From NCBI GenBank assembly GCA_015698045.1, contig BLAL01000286.1, positions 372,001 through 436,000 on the forward strand: a DNA stretch of 64,000 bases. The letters run 5' to 3'. The position numbers and the translations under genes were made by a program. Source of the DNA: Rhizophagus clarus. Lineage: Eukaryota > Glomeromycota > Glomeromycetes > Glomerales > Glomeraceae. The notes below the pieces were generated by a model. That model did not search any database. It was not told the DNA's origin and worked only from the letters and a program-made list of their open reading frames with translations. Position 1 is the stretch's first letter. Every line of letters starts with the position of its first letter. Shown in pieces: positions 12,060 to 23,764 of the stretch.

Positions 12060-13370
12060 AATTTTCAATTATTTTTTTTTTTTTTTTTTTTTTTTCTTTC
12101 ATCCTCCGGATCCAATCTCAAATTTTTGATCAATCCTTAATTTAATTCAATTGATAAAAATTAACATCAGTACAGTTTTTATTATATTTACAGTATTTGG
12201 GTCGAATAAAAAAATTATTTATTTGTTCACCTGAAAAAAGAGGTCCAATTTTAATTATTGTGAAAAAAATCATACTTAATCATATTTAAGACAAAAGTGA
12301 TAAAAGTAAACCAAACAATTTTAAAAAAAATAATAGGATTTATTGAACTATGTAAATCAAAACATTCAACTCTTAAATAATAACATTAATCTACCTCATA
12401 TTCCTGATTATCATCAATACATGGCAAGTAAACCTCTTCGATCCAAATGTTTAAATTCGGGATGTATATTATTCTATAAAACTCTGTTATGTTACTCCTT
12501 TTTTATACCTTAACACAGTTCTTGATTATTAGAAGACTGAAGTTATAGACTTTGTCGTTCATGACGATTTGTTAAAGCAATTAAAAACATAGATGTTGTT
12601 AAATGTCGAATAGTTAGGTCTAGAATATTATTTGAACCCATTTGAGTCCAGATTAAGTCGTTAAGGATGCTTATAATAATAATCCATCGATTTGTTGTTT
12701 GGTGTGTAATGAGAATTATGATTTGACGTGGTTTTTTCTTTTTATCTTGTGTTATTACAGGAGATGGAAGATAAGGTAGCGTATAATTAAAGAAGTTGAA
12801 CTATTGAAGTGGTTGTGTTGGAAAAACTCTGATTTTGGAAAACTTGATGCTAAAGGAGTTAATATCATGGGTGTATTTTTCAAAATAATTAATATTTTTT
12901 TTGTTTGTACTGTATAAAAAAAAATAGATTATACGTGAAATATTTATTTCCTGTCTTGTACAACACGTAAAAGATGAAGTTACGTTTCGATCTTAAGTTT
13001 CTATAGTCTCTGACATGGTATTAATCTTCTTGGTGTTAACGCCTCAATTTCAATCGAATTTGTGGCTGGAATCAAATGTTCTCGATATATCGTTGAACAA
13101 CCATTTTGTTCATTGACTTGCTCGATTGTTTCATATATTATTATATTAGTAGTAGGGTTCCAAGAAGAAACGGTCTATTCGTTAATCGGATTGTAATGAT
13201 AGTGCGGTTAATATTGAGATATTAAATTATAAAGACGTGATTAAACGGCGATTATGATTGTTGAAAATTGAATATACTCTTGAGAAGACCTTTAATATAA
13301 GAAGTCTATAGACGTGATCTAATCGAAGAAAAATTTAGTGCATGTGACGAGAAATAATCCCGTGATAAAA
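12060..13370. other. AT-rich spacer without a supported gene
   Basis: A long T run (about 12070-12095) is followed by ordinary AT-rich sequence with short open frames only. No domain, RNA gene or clear repeat is seen before the interspersed repeat at 13370. Confidence 0.45.
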
Positions 13371-14083
13371 TGAGTTTATTTTATAATGCCTTAATAAAAA
13401 ATTGCAGATCCTTGGCCGAACGCGTGACATAATTTTGGCCAGACATCACGTGAAAAATTTCCTTTTTCGCGTTTTAACATCCGAAGGAAAAGAGGTTCAA
13501 TGTGTTTATTTTGGCGTTTTAATGAATTATGCAAGAAAATGCAGTAGAACAATATGATCATCAAAGGCGTATTTCATGAGACTTTTTAAGATATGAATTT
13601 CTGTAAAAGGAACAATTAAAAAGAATATATACATATGTATTATTATTGTAAAAAAAATGTGATTTATTAATAAAATAATAAAGTAATTGATACAATCCAT
13701 ATGTGTAGCATAAAAATAAACGAATAAAATTGTTGCATGATTTAAACAATAGATTTTATTATATATGTACATACAAAATGAAATACTTATAGAAATCTTT
13801 AATAAGTTAGTCAATGTTACTAAATTCTAACATTTGAAAGGGTTTAGTTTATAATTCTAAAAAAAAAAATTGTTTATGTTTTCAGGAATTCCGGAACTCC
13901 AATGTACGTTGGCGTTTTAAAATGAGTCATCGCCGAATTTTTTTTTTTTTTTTTTTTTTTTGTTCTTTAAAAAACAATAAAATAAAGAACCCAAATAAAG
14001 TGTCTTACTAAAGGAAAATAATCAATGTGAATCAATTTAGGTAAATTATTTCATCATTTTTTCCTCAAAAAAAAAAATATCCT

Positions 14084-14119
<36 letters not shown>

Positions 14120-15365
14120 CAATTTGTAACTTTTCTTTTATTTTTACCATTGTAATAAAAAAAAAAAAACTTTGTGTAGATCGGTGTGAAAATTATTATA
14201 ACAGCGCCCACGTAGATCATAATAATTTCTGTATAATCACAATACTGTTATTTTTATAAGATTTTAAAATAAATATATATTTACGATTAAATACTTCATT
14301 ACTAATTATATTGAAACCTATTTAACAGATATTTTCAACAGCTGATGATTATTACGATTCAAAAATGTGATAAAATTCAGTAATGAAAAATCTCTATCAC
14401 AAGACGCAAATAATATAATCACACACATAAGTAGATATCACTTACAGGTTAAATTTACACGTTAAAAAGTCACAATATCTGAAGTTACAGTATATTCAAA
14501 TTTTTTATTTAATTAAAAAAGAGAAATTTATTTCACTTTTTCTTTTGAAAAATTAGTTAGCGTTCATACAGTAATTTTAGCAACAAAAGCAAACTGATAC
14601 ATACTGAAAATAAACTTTGTTATTGTGTACTAAATATCTAAATTATTTTATAAAAAGGGATTATTTGTGCCAGAATTAAATATGAACAGGTGTTTTGTGC
14701 ACGGAAGGTGGGAGGCAATCAGTAGGTAACAAAAGCCATTGCGCATTTATTCAATGATATGAAGAAAAACATGGTTTAATTTTCTAAAATAATAACCAAT
14801 TTATGTAATTTTATTATAGCATACATTTTTTCTTGCCATTTTAATTTGGAATTACGCGTCTTCAGTTTTTATGTTATTATTAATGCTACCATTCATTAGA
14901 ATTTCTAACACAAAAAAAAATTTCATTCAACCCATTAATTAAAGTTCCATTCAAATTGTATAATGTAATTGGACAAATTTCTTTCTTATAAAAGGTTCTT
15001 AAAATCCTTTGAGAAATGGTATAAAATTTCCTGATTTTATTTGCTTAAATACACGCATTTATACAAGAATTCATTCTTATATATAATATAAAAAACAACT
15101 AAATTATTCAATTTATTTATTTTTTTTTTAAAAAAACGACTTGGCAAAATCAAACCCATATCATTACCCTATAACAAGATCTGGTCATCATATTGACGCA
15201 CATTAAACAGATCGTCATCTGATTTAACCAGATCTCAAAATTTTGTCCGTTAATCTTAATAGAAAAAAAAAAAAATAAAAAAATAAAAAAAAATCAAGAA
15301 TTTACCTTCATTTCCATAAAAGAGCAAAAAAAGAAAGACAACTATTAGTAATGAAGTCAAAAGGA
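13370..15365 (+). repeat. Interspersed repeat family, copy A
   Basis: Closely similar to 33536-35330 and 57829-59885 in the same orientation. Shared landmarks in order: TTTATAATGCCTTAA, TTGCAGATCCTTGGCC, ATCACGTGAAAAATTTCC, GGCGTATTTCATGAGACTT, AATTCCGGAACTCCAATGTA, TTGGCGTTTTAAAATGAGTC, CACGTAGATCATAAT, GAAAAATCT.TATCACAAGA and a near-terminal AAGATCT/CAGATCTCAAAATTT block. The right end includes an exon-like tail also seen in copy B. No conserved reading frame runs through all copies; indels break any shared frame, so it is probably a non-autonomous element of about 1.9-2 kb. Terminal repeats were not identified. Confidence 0.85.
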
Positions 15366-15453
15366 AAGCCACCTTTGCAGCTATATCTGCTGCATATAGT
15401 AAATTTCTTTATGATTTATTTATTTTATTTTATAGTCAGATTACGATGTGATA

Positions 15454-15891
15454 TGGTGGCTATCATCTATAAACAACATTAATATTATGTGGCTTTCAAA
15501 CTTTATAAATTATAAAGTAAATAGTAAAAAGAAGAAATAAAACTGATAAAATGATAGAGCAACAGATCATTTTTATCGGTTTATTTTAAAGAATTTAGTA
15601 AGAATTTTAAATTAATATTACGGGTCAAAGTATGATAATTTTAATAAGTAACAATAATAAAAATATAAAATTTTGGACTAGTTTTCATAGAATTTTTATG
15701 AATTTTACGAAAATTCCATGGAAATCCATAAAAATTCCACGTAATGTGGCAAAAAAAAATTTGCCGCTTGTGCAGCAATTATTATACTTCAGCAAAATAC
15801 TTTAAAAAATACTTTAAAAATTAAATTACACAATATAAATAATTAAGATTTCAAATTTTGGACTATTGTCGTTTATAGATGATAGCCACCA
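15454..15891. mobile_element. MITE with 22-24 bp terminal inverted repeats and TA target duplication
   Basis: The left end TGGTGGCTATCATCTATAAA and its inverted copy TTTATAGATGATAGCCACCA at the right end are matched almost perfectly for 24 bp. Flanks are TA on both sides (15452-15453 and 15892-15893), as in Tc1/mariner-type insertions. The 438-bp interior is AT-rich, non-coding and contains a secondary palindrome around TTCCATGGAAATCC. It lies just beyond the end of repeat copy A. High arm identity suggests a fairly recent insertion. Confidence 0.8.
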
Positions 15892-16274
15892 TACACACAT
15901 TATAAATGAAACAAAAGGTCGAGTCTCTCTCACTTGCTTGTTTCATATCATCATATGTTTCAAAGTATCCTATCAATGTATTATTACTATTGAGACCCTA
16001 TATTATGATAATTTTGTAGGACTTGAACCCAAAGTCCTTAAATAATGATCTTGTTTGTTAAATCCTGGTGTGACAGCGGATTATTTTTTCAATGAATCTG
16101 GTAATCCATAAACTGATGTGGTGAACACAGTGTGATTATTGCGTTGTTTGAGCGTCCACTTAATCGGGCCAGTTGCCGCCATCAAAAGCTGGAAGAGTGA
16201 ATTCGTTAAAAACCATTCGTACTCGCACCGTCTGAAAAAAAATTTATTTATTGTATTTTTCATTTTGAATGTTG

Positions 16275-17657
16275 CTAATTTGCACTTTGGATGAAACCAC
16301 CCAGGGGTGATTTCACTCATGATTAATTTTTAAATTTATTAAATTTGATCGATTAAATATTTCCTGTAAATTTTAATATTTTGCACTTCTTATATACAGT
16401 AATGTTTTTAATCTTAACGCTAATTTTTTTTTAAAATATATAATAAACAAACAAATTTTTTCGTGAATGTAATAAATTTTATTTGCACTAAAGGTTAACA
16501 ATTTATTAATTTTTAATAGATTACATGTTTTATTGATTAAAAAAGTAAAATATTAACAAACCCATACTAACGTTTCGGGCGAAACCCAAATTTGGAAATA
16601 TTTTGAGTTTGGGCAGATGGGCGAAACTTAAAGGCGCAATACAGAGGGACTTTTTTCAACGGGCGAAACTTGTAATTTATTTGTTAACTTTAGCCACACT
16701 TATTTACATAAAAATAAATCAAATCTATTTAGTAAATTAAAAAGTTAAAAAAGTTTGGGCCAGAGCTTAAAGGTAACATTAACTCATACTATTCAAAATA
16801 CTAAACTTTTGATAGGAATGATAAAAAAAGAAGAGTTACAAACAACGATGAAGAAAAGTAATACATGTGAATAAAAGGAATGAGGGTGAATAAAAAAAGA
16901 ATAAAGAGAAGTGAAAGGAATAAAAGAAACGAAGAGGAAGTAAAGAGGGAACGAAATAGAGCAAAGGGGAGTATAAAGAAATGAAAGAAATGAAGTGAAC
17001 AAAATGGAGCAAAGAAGAAATAAAAAAAAATGAAAGAAAGTTATAAATTCGATTTTCATATCCCAGCTGGGTCGATAAATCACAAATTAAAATTATTAAT
17101 TTTTTTTTTTTATATTAATATAATTGACCTATAAAAACCAATTTGCAACTTTATTTATTAAATATTTCACAATTGCCAAAATTTATGAATCGATAGCTAA
17201 TTTTCATTGGTTACCATTTTTGGATTTAAGAAAAAGGGTCAAAAAAGGAAAATTGTAATATGAAAACCGAATTTATAACTTTACATCGCCTTATATGTAA
17301 TAAGTAAAAAAATAAAAATAAATAAAAACATACCTTAGTAGTTGTAGAAACGAAATATAAGAATGAAATAAAAATAAGAAGAAACACGAAAAGAAACAAA
17401 GTGTAAGAAGTAAAATAGAAAAAGAAAGAAAATGTACCTTGAGTGAGTCGAGCAAAGGAATGAAAATTATTTGAGTACGTTTAAAAAAAAAAGATTATCT
17501 GAAATAAAGTTAAGAAACAAATATTAAGAGATGCATCGGCACATTATTAGCCAATAAAATTTAATAAATCATGTGGGTGCGCATAATAATGAGGCGATAT
17601 CGCCGGGTAATTATCGGGTTAAATCACCCAGGTGAAATCACCCCAGGTGCAAATTAG
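16275..17657. mobile_element. Inverted-repeat element with polypurine tracts
   Basis: The left arm (16275-16318) CTAATTTGCACTTTGG... and the inverted right arm (17613-17657), which read inward also starts CTAATTTGCACC, share GGGGTGATTTCAC and a CACCCAGG block. Between them are two purine-rich stretches (about 16810-17040 and 17340-17450) that read as polypyrimidine on the minus strand. Minus-strand splice-like signals precede them (CTTTATTTCAG near 17503, CTCACTCAAG|GTACAT near 17437, ACTACTAAG|GTATGT near 17333), and an ATTGGCTA box lies just inside the right arm. The build resembles the elements at 47583-49048 and 50225-51638. An ATG frame overlapping the left arm (16081-16320, minus) is probably fortuitous. 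Confidence 0.6.
17038..17283. repeat. 24-bp inverted repeat pair inside the 16.3-17.7 kb element
   Basis: AAGTTATAAATTCGATTTTC (from 17038) recurs inverted at 17260-17283 as ATATGAAAACCGAATTTATA..., with one or two mismatches over 24 bp. The roughly 200-bp interval is AT-rich and non-coding. It may be a nested small MITE or an internal hairpin. Confidence 0.6.
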
Positions 17658-17659
17658 TT

Positions 17660-18680
17660 ATAACATTAATAATTATCGCTTAATGTATAATAAAATGATC
17701 AGCTATCGAGTTATTGAACGATTTAAATAAAAAATAAAGCCGTGAAGTTCGCCAACGGTCCTCTTCCAAAATATGTCATTGAGAAGATTTCTCTTTCTCA
17801 ACAGAATTTTATATTAGAAGTTTAATTGTTATGTAATTCCTTTCCAATGATCGAAAGGTCGAAGCTGTATATTAAAAATTTCTGCAAAAGAAATGCGCTA
17901 ATCCTTTTATAGATGACCCGACTCTTATTGGATTACATTTAACACATTGCCGATTACACAAATTACACGATTGTTTTAAAAAAGGAAATGGTTAATCAAG
18001 CTTTACAGATCATCTAACCCAATTGTTTGAATTGGGAATGCCAAGCCTTATTTTCATTATCGAACTAAACTTATTAATATTTCTTTGGTAAATATTTCTT
18101 TGGTAGAGTTCTTACACGTAAAACTTTTATCCGTATCCTTTCATATAATTTAAACCAAATTTAGAATTGTTTTATTTCGAGGTTGCATCGACACAATTTT
18201 TTTTTAAAAAAAAAAAATTATCGAGGAAAAAAAAAAATATATATATATCATAATATATCGCATTTTCTTTCTTTATTTTTACAATAGTGTTGTTAATCGG
18301 GCTGAATGGTGTTGAGAACGCACTTGTTTATTATTGGTTTATAATGAATGAATGTTTAATTACGAGTTTAGTTACAAGTTCATGATTCTAACCACTTTCG
18401 TACAATGTAAGCGCAGAAACTATTTTCCTTTAATCATCGTAAAAAGTTTCTTGGCACTTTTCTTGGCAATTTTATAACCGCAGATATGAAACAGAAAAAA
18501 AAACAAAGGAACTAAAAAAACCAAATCCGTTAAACAAAATTTTTCTGATTCGTGTATTATGTATTATTTTTAGGGATCGACGTAAATCACATTTAATCTA
18601 TGCAACCATCTATGATCTATCCGAAGATACAATACCGGCAAGTGTATAATGAATGTATTTATAAATTTAAAATTAATCAA
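17660..18680. other. AT-rich spacer without a supported gene
   Basis: No coding sequence or RNA gene was recognised. The stretch contains a T9A12 palindromic tract (18197-18217) and short low-complexity repeats. Confidence 0.4.
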
Positions 18681-18682
18681 TA

Positions 18683-18812
18683 AAATTCCGTATTTAAAAA
18701 TATTTTTTTTTTTTTTAGTATTTCTTTATGACAATTACGAGAGCAAAAAATTCCGTATTTAAAAAAAAAATTTTTCTTTTTTTAGTATTTCTTTATGACA
18801 ATTACGAGAACA
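18683..18812 (+). repeat. Two-copy tandem duplication (about 65-70 bp)
   Basis: AAATTCCGTATTTAAAAA... followed by TTTTTAGTATTTCTTTATGA and CAATTACGAGA occurs twice in succession, differing mainly in homopolymer length. It is a recent-looking local duplication without coding potential. Confidence 0.8.
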
Positions 18813-19259
18813 AAAAAAAAAGAACGAACCAAAGTTTTTAGATAGATGATCAGATAATATCAATATTTTTTTTTTTTTTTAAAAAAAAAAAGATTGACCA
18901 GTAAAAGAAAAAAAAACCTAATTAAGTTATATGCAAAGTTATATTTTTATTTAATATATTATTAGAAAAGTGCAATATGTTCATATATTACACACATAAA
19001 AGCCAAGAGTTTTCATTAATAAATCTCATAAATTAATTTATAATTTCTTGCATCAAATTTTATAATTTACATCATGACGTATTAGTAAAAAAAAAACTAA
19101 AAAAGTGATCAAAAAATTAGATAATAACCGAACAAACTTCTTTATAGAAATCATTTCTCGCCTAAATCGTAAAATTTTCTAGCCAATTTATGATATAAAA
19201 GGTAAATAAAAGTAGGAGAATTTTGTGTCGCCTATAAACTTGTACAATCTTCAAATTTA

Positions 19260-19288
19260 TTTTTTTTTAAAAAAAAAAGTTATATAAA
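19260..19288 (+). promoter_or_regulatory. T9A10 tract and TATA-like box upstream of the chitin deacetylase gene
   Basis: A perfect T9A10 palindromic tract (19260-19278) is followed by TATATAAA (19281-19288), about 130 bp before the ATG at 19418. A TATA-like box at this distance is compatible with a core promoter, and stiff A/T tracts disfavour nucleosomes. No transcription start is known; this is positional inference. Confidence 0.45.
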
Positions 19289-19417
19289 TGGCGTATTTTT
19301 TCCCTTAACTTCATTCATCGAATTCAATTCTGGTTGACAGCATCTTTCCCTTTTTTTAATTAAAAAATATAAAAAAATAATAATTTTTTTCTAGAAATAA
19401 TTAATCAACATTCAATC

Positions 19418-20704
19418 ATGAATAAATTGTTCTCGATATTAATTTTTTTGCTGGTATTTTTCACTATGGCATTAAACGTTGAAGCACAACTTCAGGGAAA
19501 TTATCCCCCACTTGATACACCACCACCACCCGTAGCTTCTTGGACTGCTCTTGTAGATCAAACGAAATTACCAAATGCTCCTATTAGACCTCCTGGAACT
19601 CCATGTTCTCCTACTGACGAATTTTGTGTTTGGTCTTGCACAACTTGTACGAGACCCAATATTGATTTCTCTTTTTGTCCTAACAAAGGAGGTAAATGAA
19701 TAAATTTATAACTCAAAAATTAATTAATGATTATAATTATTAAACTTCGTTCTGATTTCTTTTCAGATTGGGCTTTAACCTATGATGATGGTCCTACGTA
19801 AGTATTAATTACAAGATATGTATTATTTGATAAATTTACACTCGCATCATACTCACATCATATATATTTTCTTCAGAAATAATACATTGAAAGTTCTTGA
19901 TGCGCTTAATGCTAGAGGTCTTAAAGCAACATTCTTCGCGATCGGAAGTAGAGTTGTTGAAAGTCCCCAAATTCTCAAACAAGTCGTTGACGCTGGTAAG
20001 TTTTTAATAACTAGTATTATAAACGTAAAGAGTACTTTAATTAATTAATTTATTTATCATCATTAGGACATCAGGTTGGTGTACACACTTGGTCACATAC
20101 AGCTCTTACATCGCAAACTACTGAAGAAGTTATAGCAGAAATAAAATGGACAGAAATGGCCATTAAACAAGCAGTTGGTTTGACACCTAAATGGTTTAGA
20201 GCTCCTCAAGGAGATATGGATGATAGAGTTCGTGGAATATTAGGACAACTTGGATATAAAATCGCATTTTGGAATCATGATACATTTGATTGGGAATCAA
20301 ATTCTGATCCAACTTTTGATTTGAATTGGATCCCAGCGAATTTTACAATTTGGGTACAAAATACAACTGCAACAACTGGATTTGCTTCTTTAGAACATGA
20401 TGCTTTTAATAAATCTTCTTCAATGGCAGAGACAGCTATGGATATTGTTCTTAAAGCCAATTTTAAACCACAAAGCGTGGCTGTGTGTACGGGTGATAAA
20501 CAACCCTATGTTGAAAATGTTACACTCCTTCCATCTAATATTAACGGACAAAATAATACTTCTACTGGTACAAGTACAGCCGGACAAAATAATGGTACAG
20601 CCACCAAAACTAGTGCGAACAAATCTTCAAAAAGTGACGCAAGTACTGCTGAAAAGAACTTATTTTTAGGAATTGTGTGTGTATTAACAATGATGATTTT
20701 CTAA
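19418..20704 (+). CDS. Chitin deacetylase / NodB polysaccharide deacetylase, GPI-anchored
   Basis: Four exons (19418-19691, 19767-19797, 19877-19995, 20067-20704) join in frame to 353 aa. An N-terminal signal peptide (residues 1-23, ending NVEAQ) is followed by a Pro-rich and Cys-containing linker. The NodB catalytic motifs are present in order: TYDDGP (96-101) with the metal/base Asp pair, HTWSH (148-152) with the zinc-binding His pair, RAPQGD (186-191), FWNHDTFDW (209-217) and LEHD (250-253). The usual Phe of T-F-DDGP is Tyr and the usual R-P-P-Y-G is RAPQG. A Ser/Thr/Asn-rich tail and hydrophobic C-terminus (FLGIVCVLTMMIF) indicate GPI anchoring. It would remove acetyl groups from wall chitin, making chitosan; in symbiotic fungi this may lower chitin-triggered plant immunity (inference). 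Many N-glycosylation sequons occur near the tail. Appears intact. Confidence 0.92.
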
Positions 20705-20843
20705 GCAAATTTGCTAATTTCATAAGAACTATTTTTATTGTAATCGCTTTAGAATTTATTGTTATTGTTATTCAAAATACTTAATTTCATTGTTCGATCT
20801 AAACCTATCCCTTAGACTGTTTTGCAGGCAAATTTGCCTGCAA
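20705..20843 (+). terminator. Palindromes in the 3' region of the chitin deacetylase gene
   Basis: GCAAATTTGC directly follows the stop codon (20705-20714), and a perfect 22-bp palindrome built from GCAGGCAAATTTGCCTGC lies at 20822-20843, followed by a T-rich run. AATAAA follows at about 20894. The hairpin could form in the 3' UTR; a role in stability or 3' processing is inferred. Confidence 0.45.
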
Positions 20844-20849
20844 TTTTAT

Positions 20850-22190
20850 TTTTTAATTAAGAGTATTTTTAAGCTTTTTAGATATTTTATTGAATAAAAT
20901 AATATTTATGTGATAAATTCTATGATATTTTTTAAGTAAAAATCGAAAAAAAGTTCAATTTGATTAATGATTTTTAAAAGTAATATAAATAGGAACAAAT
21001 TCTTTAAAATTGAGATATCTTTTTATCTACTGACCCTAGAAACATAAAAATACCACCATTTGATGCGACTTGAGAAGAATCTGATAAAACAAAGTCCAGC
21101 TTTCTATAATCATTAGGTAAAAATCTATAAAGTAATATAACCTTTTATTTACCAAATTCTTCGTCTCAATAAGACGAATCTAACAAACTAAATTTCCGTA
21201 TATACAGTATTATTTTTTTTTTTTTTACAAAACAAATAAAGTATTGTATAATTATCATAATTATGAATTACTGCGTCTCATTTTTTTAATGTAAATAAAT
21301 ATAATTTTTTTTATTTATAATAAGTATATATTTGCGGTTTAATTGAACACTTTATTAATATAACAATATCGTATATATTATATTATAATGGGTAATTGCA
21401 ACATACATGTATATGATTGTTATATAAAACGGGAAAAGAATTTTTTCTTTGAAAAATAATCTGACTTTATTTATTATACACGCATAAAATATATTATACA
21501 AAGGATTTTAAAATATTAAATAACACTATACGATATAATTCTTAATTCGGATAATGATAGATTTGATAGAATTAAGCAAAGGAGCGAATATAAAAGATCT
21601 TAACAACCAATCAGATTCATAAAGCTTGTGTAACCCTTGGCTAAATACAAAAACTGCAAGTCGAGAATAAACATACTGACGAGTGAATACAGGACAACAT
21701 GATCCAAAATGACAAAATAAAATCTCTTTATATTTATTAAAAACGCATGAAGGCACTAAATTTATAAATTTAAAAGCTATTATTTGTCTAATCTCACTTT
21801 TTTTTTCTTGTCTTGGCGAAAAAAAAAAGCACGATTTTGTTTTCACAAGATTCTTTGTTAGGTTAGCTTTAATTTGATTAACAACTTAAGATTCATTATT
21901 TTTTTTTTCTTAAATTTTTAATTGTAATATAAGGATAAATATTTGATTACGAATAATATTACAAAAATACCTCAGAATTACAAAATTTACCATAAAACTT
22001 ATCATGTAGTAACTAATTCTTAAAACTACACGATGCAGTACTTTCTAGTAACAGGAGTGAATCTCTTTACCCTTTCGTGTTCAAGAGAGTAATGATGTTT
22101 TAACAATTCGGCCTGCATTGAGCATTATTATGTATGATCTTGGCCGAATTAAATACTGTTGTTAATATATTACAATGTCAATATATGCAA
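20850..22190. other. Intergenic stretch with one unsupported minus-strand ORF
   Basis: AT-rich spacer with homopolymers. A 106-codon minus-strand ORF (21846-21526) has no recognisable domain; its Cys/Phe-rich make-up gives no clear coding signal, so it is not annotated as a gene. A GGCC-type box (TTCGGCCTGCATTG... CTTGGCCGAATTAA) near 22110-22150 resembles short motifs seen at the ends of other repeats here. Confidence 0.35.
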
Positions 22191-22201
22191 TTTAGAAATT
22201 A

Positions 22202-23020
22202 GAATAGTGGAAACAACTTTCATGGAATATCGAAACGCGAGTCTTTCAGCATGGATAAGCTAACGCAGGAGGCGTTCATGCACAACAGGTATTCGCGAAT
22301 CGACTTAAGGACGTGAATTCGGAGAAGACGGGACTTAAAAGAGTTGCACCAGAAGCACCATTAGAAGCTCCTCCTACGAAGGAGTTAGTCACAACGGGCG
22401 CTTCAGCTGAGCATAACATCATGAGGACAACCCTTTTACCTCGGATCCAGTAACTGCTTGGAACGAGTCACGTGATAAAGATATGGAAAAGACTGAGAAA
22501 AAGAGCTTTGCTGAGATATTTAAGGAATTAGCTGATAAACAGATAGAAAAATCCTATACGAAAGCGACAGGAAACCAATCACAGAATTCCGGACGGTTAC
22601 ATCATCCGATGTTTAGGTCTAAAGCCAACCCCGAAGTTCAAAAAGATTCTTTTGCTGGCGCTAACGAAGTAACGACTCCCCCAGGGAAATGGGGTGGAAG
22701 TAAACAATTGTAAGTTTATGAAGAATAAGACATATATAGTTTAAAGTCATGTTGTAGAGTGGTAATGATAGTTAGGTTTTTTTATAACGATCTCGTTTTT
22801 TCCTACACAAAGTTACTGTATACTTTACTCATGTCATAGATAGTTTTGGTTTTTTTTTTATTATTATTAATTAATTAGTTTAAGTTTTTAGATCCCAAAT
22901 ATATAAATTGGCATATTGAGATGTTTGTATTTCTAATGTATTTCGTGGTTGATGTATGTTCTTGTACATAGTAATCAATAAAGGAATGCGTTTACCAATT
23001 AAAAAAAAAAAAAAAAGAAA
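22202..23020 (+). pseudogene. Polyadenylated retrocopy-like insertion of an unrecognised gene
   Basis: The block has markedly higher GC than its surroundings and protein-like codons, for example MDKLTQEAFMHNRYSR near the start and KSFAEIFKELADKQIEKSYT in its last open frame (22483-22713), then an untranslated tail with AATAAAG and an A16 run at 23001-23016. An identical 8-bp word AGAAATTA lies at 22194-22201 and, after the A-rich tail, at 23023-23030, as expected for a target-site duplication. The coding part is broken. The parent family was not recognised; it could be a cellular gene copied from mRNA or the 3' part of a LINE-like element. Confidence 0.6.
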
Positions 23021-23509
23021 AAAGAAATTAATATCTCGGGATAATCTTCCTTATTTCCTGTTTTTGTTAAAAGAAACCTTTTTTCGGAGGCAAAATTTGC
23101 AATATATTATTTTGTAATTGTATCACAGGGTGAAATTTTTGATACGAAAATGATTTATTTTATATTTATTGGTGATAATTCGAGATGTGATGACTGATGA
23201 TCATTGGGATAAATTATCGTCCACGAAAAAAAAACAAAATGAAAAAAAAATTTTTTTTTACAAGACGAGACAATTTTTTATTATACAAATTAAAAATTTT
23301 TTAATTATTCTAATATTTATTAAATTTTAAGTCATGAATGAATAAATTCTTTTGTTATTATTAATTATGTATCTTCAGGTAAATGATCAAGTTGTGAAAA
23401 TGATATTTTTTTTTAAAATCTAAAGTACATTCATTCCAAAAGCATTTCCCATTTACAATTATAAAGATATACATCATATAATCTTGCTATTAGGCCATTG
23501 ACTTGTTTT

Positions 23510-23700
23510 TACTTTACACGAATAGTCTTTAAAATAATTGCACATTATTTTATAGTCGATATTTATTGTCTACAATTATCTTTGTTTTCAACAATTATCA
23601 CGGTGAACCAATTACTCGAATAGTCTTTAAAATAATTGCACATTATTTTATAGTCTAATTCAATATTATCGTCTGCAATTATCTTGTTTTGATCTCGAGT
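23510..23700 (+). repeat. Two-copy tandem duplication (about 106 bp)
   Basis: CGAATAGTCTTTAAAATAAT followed by TGCACATTATTTTATAGTC occurs at about 23519 and again at about 23625, each followed by related CAATTATCTT sequence. Non-coding. Confidence 0.8.
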
Positions 23701-23764
23701 AACATCAAATTATTTAAATAATTACCAATATTTCATATAACATATTGGTGACAATCAAGCTATT

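Noticed and set aside
13527-13814. Minus-strand ORF with a counterpart in repeat copy B (33690-33914)
   Set aside because: The frame is not kept among the three copies and the sequence is low complexity; similarity comes from the repeat DNA.
16793-17083. 96-codon Phe/Ser-rich minus ORF
   Set aside because: Lies within the polypurine tract of an inverted-repeat element; no domain.
20275-20669. Other-frame ORFs within exon 4 of the chitin deacetylase
   Set aside because: Shadows of a conserved coding exon.
21526-21846. 106-codon minus ORF
   Set aside because: No domain, coding signal weak and flanks non-genic; mentioned only in the spacer description.
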